Source of the DNA: Thiohalobacter sp.
Lineage (GTDB): Bacteria > Pseudomonadota > Gammaproteobacteria > Thiohalobacterales > Thiohalobacteraceae
Reading direction: 5' to 3'
NCBI GenBank assembly: GCA_027030825.1
Contig: JALVEM010000530.1
Location: 1 to 6,693, forward strand
DNA length: 6,693 nucleotides
The first letter of the stretch is position 1. Each line of letters opens with the position of its first letter. This document shows, piece by piece, positions 6,673 through 6,693 of this stretch. The position numbers were made by a program, and so were the translations under genes. The notes beneath the pieces were generated by a model. The model made no database searches. It saw only the letters and a program-made list of their open reading frames with translations, and was not told where the DNA came from.

Positions 6673-6678
6673 TATAAT
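6670..6678 (+). promoter_or_regulatory. Extended -10 promoter element at the right edge
   Basis: TGATATAAT is a consensus extended -10 element (TGn followed by TATAAT, 6673-6678). Its TG belongs to the TGA stop (6670-6672) of the preceding gene. A start would be expected about 6685, only 8 nt before the window ends, so the transcribed gene is outside. No good -35 is visible (CTGCAG at 17 nt spacing), which extended -10 promoters tolerate. Confidence 0.5.
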
Positions 6679-6693
6679 CCGCCGCGAGCCGGT

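Overview
The window is GC-rich, densely coded chromosomal DNA whose proteins most resemble those of Gammaproteobacteria. I infer a chemolithoautotroph, purple-sulfur-bacterium or methylotroph type relative from the gene set and wording of the proteins; the sequence alone does not fix a genus. All recognisable genes belong to central carbon metabolism. I saw no mobile element, phage gene, CRISPR array, toxin-antitoxin pair, or complete RNA gene.

Layout: positions 1-417 (minus strand) hold the N-terminal part of phosphoenolpyruvate carboxylase (ppc), running off the left edge. Just upstream of it on the same strand is a full glycogen synthase gene, glgA (455-1915). A 107-bp divergent intergenic region (1916-2022) carries two abutting perfect palindromes and an unusually strong ribosome binding site. 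From there three genes run on the plus strand with overlapping ends: gnd (short-form 6-phosphogluconate dehydrogenase, 2023-2949), zwf (glucose-6-phosphate dehydrogenase, 2939-4462) and pgi (glucose-6-phosphate isomerase, 4450-6117). After a short AT-rich gap comes a small TPR-like protein of unknown function (6163-6672). Its stop codon abuts a near-consensus -10 box, probably the promoter of a gene beyond the right edge.

The genes meet at the hexose-phosphate node. Pgi interconverts fructose-6-P and glucose-6-P; Zwf and Gnd oxidise glucose-6-P to ribulose-5-P with reduced nicotinamide cofactor; GlgA draws hexose into glycogen; Ppc supplies oxaloacetate from PEP. The divergent arrangement would allow storage and oxidation of hexose to be controlled from one shared intergenic region. 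6-phosphogluconolactonase (pgl), glgC and glgB are not in the window.

I do not see an undescribed system here. The points most worth a second look are regulatory: the paired palindromes between glgA and gnd, a full-length anti-Shine-Dalgarno match before gnd, and two -10 boxes placed on the stop codons of the upstream genes that share the same ten bases.
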